Below, piece by piece: positions 33,440-35,209 of a stretch of DNA of 35,209 nt; positions within the stretch are counted from its first letter, which is position 1, and each line of letters begins with the position of its first letter. The position numbers and the translations under genes were made by a program. Under the pieces are notes generated by a model. It saw only the letters and a program-made list of their open reading frames with translations, searched no databases and was not told the origin of the DNA. The stretch comes from Nitrospirota bacterium (GTDB taxonomy: Bacteria > Nitrospirota > Thermodesulfovibrionia > Thermodesulfovibrionales > Magnetobacteriaceae): positions 1-35,209 of the forward strand of contig JADFYB010000016.1 in NCBI GenBank assembly GCA_015233245.1. Direction: 5' to 3'.

Positions 33440-34514
33440 CTCTGGTTTTCCTCCTAACTCGTCTCTTTCCGGTATCTATACTGTCTAATTTTACAAAAGT
33501 CATCTTTGGTTTTCTTTTTGTTTCCGTCTTGTGTTTTGTTTCCGGTGGTTGTGCTGTGCCGGTTCTGTCAAAAGAGAATGGCCTGTCCTTAGAAAATTGT
33601 CTTTCTTTAGATTTACTGGTTTTATCAAAAGAATATGGTTTTTTCTCAGCCGCCTTATCCTCTCTTTCAAAAGAAGATGTTTTCCTGTCAGCGTGTCTTC
33701 TTGCTTTTTCAAAGAAAGGTGCTTTCTTCTCGGCAGGCTTATCTGTTCTTTCAACAGGAGCAGGCTTTTGTGCCTGTATACCTGGTTTTCCGGTTTCATC
33801 AAACAGTGATTTTAACTCTTTTGGCGTAAGCAGCGCCCATTGACCGGGCTTCAGAGAGCCAAGTTTAATCCCGTTTATAGCGACACGCTTTAGTTTTGCA
33901 ACGGGGTGTTTGAGCTGCTGGAGCATTCTCCTAATCTGCCGTTTTCTGCCCTCAAACAGGGTCATCTCAATCCACGTGTTAGATTCCGTGTCGGTCTCTT
34001 TGAGTCTTCTTACCTCAGAGGGGGCTGTCATTCCATCTTCAAGCATTACGCCTTTGCGGAGTTTTTCCATCACGGCATCTGAAAACTCTCCTTTTACTTT
34101 CACATGATACCGTTTTGGGATTTTTTTGGACGGATGAAGCACCTTTTGCGTAAGTTCTCCGTCATTGGTAAGAAGCAAAAGCCCCTCAGAGTCATAGTCA
34201 AGCCGTCCTACGGGATACACCCGTGAGCCAATACCCTCGATAAACTTAAGAATAGTGCGGCGCCCCTCAGGGTCTTCAAGAGTTGTCATCACCTGCCGGG
34301 GTTTATAAAATTTAGCGTAAACTTTTTCGGAGGCACTGCCTGCATGTAATAGTTTGCCGTCAAGTTTTATGTGGTCATGGGATAAGTCCGCCTTATCACC
34401 CAGTTTTACCGTTTTACCGTTTAACGTTACACGGCCCTCTTCAATCATTTCCTCAGCTTTTCTCCGTGAGGTTATACCAAGCGAAGATATTATTTTTTGA
34501 ATTCGTTCTTCCAT
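33432..34514 (-). CDS. rluB: RluB/RsuA-type pseudouridine synthase with long charged tail
   Basis: The 360-residue product begins with an S4 RNA-binding domain (IISSLGITSRRKAEEMIEEG) and has the catalytic segment VGRLDYDSEGLLLLTNDGEL with the active-site Asp in GRLD. Downstream are VHPSKKIPKRYHVKV-like and GRKRQIRRMLQQLKHPV segments. RluB makes a pseudouridine in 23S rRNA (2605 in E. coli); RsuA and RluE are related. Residues after about 245 form a low-complexity tail full of Lys, Arg, Glu, Ser and Phe, with repeated pieces such as AEKKAPFFEKARR and AEKKPYSFDKTSK. Such tails occur in some RluB proteins and may add RNA contacts. The stop overlaps the aspS start by 8 bases. Confidence 0.88.
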   Translation of the reverse strand: MEERIQKIISSLGITSRRKAEEMIEEGRVTLNGKTVKLGDKADLSHDHIKLDGKLLHAGSASEKVYAKFYKPRQVMTTLEDPEGRRTILKFIEGIGSRVYPVGRLDYDSEGLLLLTNDGELTQKVLHPSKKIPKRYHVKVKGEFSDAVMEKLRKGVMLEDGMTAPSEVRRLKETDTESNTWIEMTLFEGRKRQIRRMLQQLKHPVAKLKRVAINGIKLGSLKPGQWALLTPKELKSLFDETGKPGIQAQKPAPVERTDKPAEKKAPFFEKARRHADRKTSSFEREDKAAEKKPYSFDKTSKSKERQFSKDRPFSFDRTGTAQPPETKHKTETKRKPKMTFVKLDSIDTGKRRVRRKTRDV

Positions 34515-34620
34515 GCTATAATTTTAACATAAAACGTTTGTTTTTAATGCTTTTTTTTAATTTAGAGGGTTTCTTTATTTTCATGGTATAGTAATGATAT
34601 TGTTTGACAGGGAGGTGTAA
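34515..34620. promoter_or_regulatory. Divergent promoter region between rluB and the HicBA remnant
   Basis: About 106 bp, very AT-rich, lie between the minus-strand rluB start and the plus-strand HicB remnant. A TATAGT-like -10 candidate lies at about 34587-34592 on the plus strand, and the HicB frame has the Shine-Dalgarno GGAGGTG at 34611-34617. No confident -35 was seen. It may serve both directions. Confidence 0.35.
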
Positions 34621-34833
34621 ATGAGTGAGATTATCTTTATCGTTGAGAAGAGTATTGAAGGCGGCTTTTGTGCTCATGCACTCAATCACTCCATAATCAC
34701 AGAAGGCGAGGATTTAGCTGAACTGAAAAAAAACATTAAGAATGCTATTTTGTGCCATTGTGATAACTAAGAAGAAACACCAAAAGTAATAAGGCTGCAT
34801 ATGGTTATGGAGGAAGTGTTTTCTTATGCCTAA
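34621..34833 (+). pseudogene. hicB: HicB-like antitoxin gene interrupted by one nonsense codon
   Basis: ATG 34621 follows a clear Shine-Dalgarno. The frame gives MSEIIFIVEKSIEGGFCAHA, then ALNHSIITEGEDLAELKKNI and ILCHCDN before TAA at 34768-34770. Reading past that stop in the same frame gives EETPKVIRLHMVMEEVFSYA and a final TAA at 34831-34833. The continuation matches the usual end of this HicB subtype (short, about 70 residues, with PKVIRLH). Only a single codon, probably CAA or AAA changed to TAA, breaks an otherwise complete gene. A sequencing error is possible. The remnant overlaps the following hicA start by eight bases, the normal hicBA arrangement. Confidence 0.8.
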
Positions 34834-34954
34834 AATACCAAGAGACTTGTCGGGCAAAGATCTTGCAACGCTTTTGAGCAAATACGGATATGAGATAATC
34901 AGACAAAGCGGCAGCCACATCCGATTGACCTTAACTTATGGAATGGAGAAATAC
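34826..34954 (+). pseudogene. hicA: HicA-like mRNA interferase toxin, 3'-truncated
   Basis: ATG 34826 opens MPKIPRDLSGKDLATLLSKY, then GYEIIRQSGSHIRLTLT, the standard first half of HicA, a small double-stranded-RNA-binding-fold mRNA interferase with its catalytic His in GSH. The normal second half (a GEHHITIP-type strand and the C-terminal helix) is missing. The frame instead runs without a stop through YGMEKY straight into a lipoprotein signal peptide. HicA is therefore almost certainly inactive. The short sequence match to the expected next strand (LTYGMEKYMKI against LT-GE-HHITI) suggests that the break lies near 34935. Confidence 0.78.
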
Positions 34955-35209
34955 ATGAAGATATCCAAAACAGTGTTTACGGTGTTAATTCTTTCCTTGT
35001 TGTTCTTATTAACCTTTGGATGCGGAAAGAAATCACGGCTTGAGGGCAAAGTGGTGGATGGAAAAAACAGACCGATTGCCGGGGTTAAGGTAATTGCCAG
35101 GCAAAACGAGCCTGTTGAAGGATATGAGCAATCTGAGTCAACCACGGGCTCAGGCGGCAAATTCACTTTTAAGAAGCTATACCCTACTGCATCCTACACA
35201 TTGTCAATC
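34955..35209 (+). CDS. Lipoprotein with carboxypeptidase-regulatory-like (CarboxypepD_reg) domain, partial
   Basis: ATG 34955 is preceded by GGAG seven bases upstream and starts MKISKTVFTVLILSLLFLLT, a lipoprotein signal peptide ending in the lipobox LTFGC. The mature part begins GKKSRLEGKVVDGKNRPIAG, followed by GVKVIARQN and TGSGGKFTFKKLYP, the beta-sandwich pattern of CarboxypepD_reg/Cna-B-like domains. The window ends inside this domain. The protein should sit in a Gram-negative envelope, tethered by lipid. The frame is continuous with the truncated hicA, but the signal peptide and its own ribosome-binding site indicate that translation starts here. In-frame ATG 34943 is an alternative start. 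Confidence 0.72.
   Translation, partial: MKISKTVFTVLILSLLFLLTFGCGKKSRLEGKVVDGKNRPIAGVKVIARQNEPVEGYEQSESTTGSGGKFTFKKLYPTASYTLSI

Noticed and set aside
33529-33843. Several plus-strand ORFs of 64-104 codons opposite rluB
   Set aside because: They arise from the low-complexity Lys/Glu/Phe repeat tail of rluB read in reverse and contain no domain signature.
1-35209. tRNA or rRNA genes, CRISPR arrays, insertion sequences
   Set aside because: No cloverleaf-like or rRNA-like segment, no regularly spaced direct repeats with spacers and no transposase motif was found by eye. The only tandem repeats lie within a coding region.

Overview
The window looks like a chromosomal segment of a Gram-negative, AT-rich bacterium. 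It encodes a lipobox lipoprotein, a class A penicillin-binding protein, heptose-nucleotide enzymes and a type IV pilus ATPase. The gene mix (MshEN-type PilB, TauE/SafE with universal stress proteins, an unusual actin-like protein, a Stt3-like oligosaccharyltransferase) would suit a Nitrospirota or deltaproteobacterial lineage. That placement is an inference from gene content; no rRNA gene or other taxonomic marker is present.

Layout: (1) 1-924, the left edge: a partial minus-strand DUF5618-like gene and about 580 bp of mostly non-coding DNA with a decayed minus-strand frame. (2) 925-19639, a long co-directional plus-strand cluster for a decorated surface or protein-linked glycan. Its genes run: a 59-codon ORF, B12/radical SAM enzyme, cupin, sugar aminotransferase, methyltransferase, family 2 glycosyltransferase, GNAT acetyltransferase, carbamoyltransferase, SxtJ-like and DUF5989 membrane proteins, second methyltransferase, SGNH hydrolase, large membrane protein with four C-terminal repeats, HddC and HddA (GDP-heptose), a ColD-like 3-dehydratase with His in place of the PLP lysine, and an Stt3/PglB-like protein with WWDYG. 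(3) 19947-22736, a minus-strand operon of two universal stress proteins, a small membrane protein and a TauE/SafE permease. (4) 23135-28085, plus-strand genes: chemoreceptor with a CZB domain, PilB/GspE ATPase with an MshEN domain, a stand-alone cyclic-nucleotide-binding protein and a UbiX-like protein. (5) 28099-34514, minus-strand housekeeping genes: PBP1A fused to a degenerate receiver domain, an actin-like ATPase, AspRS and an RluB-type pseudouridine synthase. (6) 34621-35209, a decayed HicBA toxin-antitoxin pair running into a partial lipoprotein gene.

How the genes may work together: the central cluster combines activated-sugar synthesis, sugar tailoring (amino, deoxy, acetyl, carbamoyl, methyl) and a protein that resembles the catalytic subunit of N-linked protein glycosylation. 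The most economical reading is a bacterial lipid-linked glycan pathway ending in transfer to protein, with the SGNH and carbamoyltransferase cassette adding late decorations. No flippase, Wzx/Wzy or initiating phosphoglycosyltransferase is visible here, so the pathway would need genes elsewhere. The most interesting points are the Stt3-like protein with a variant acidic motif, the Lys-to-His sugar enzyme beside the heptose genes, the receiver-PBP fusion paired with an actin homologue, the new-looking ~67-residue repeats and the dying HicBA module.
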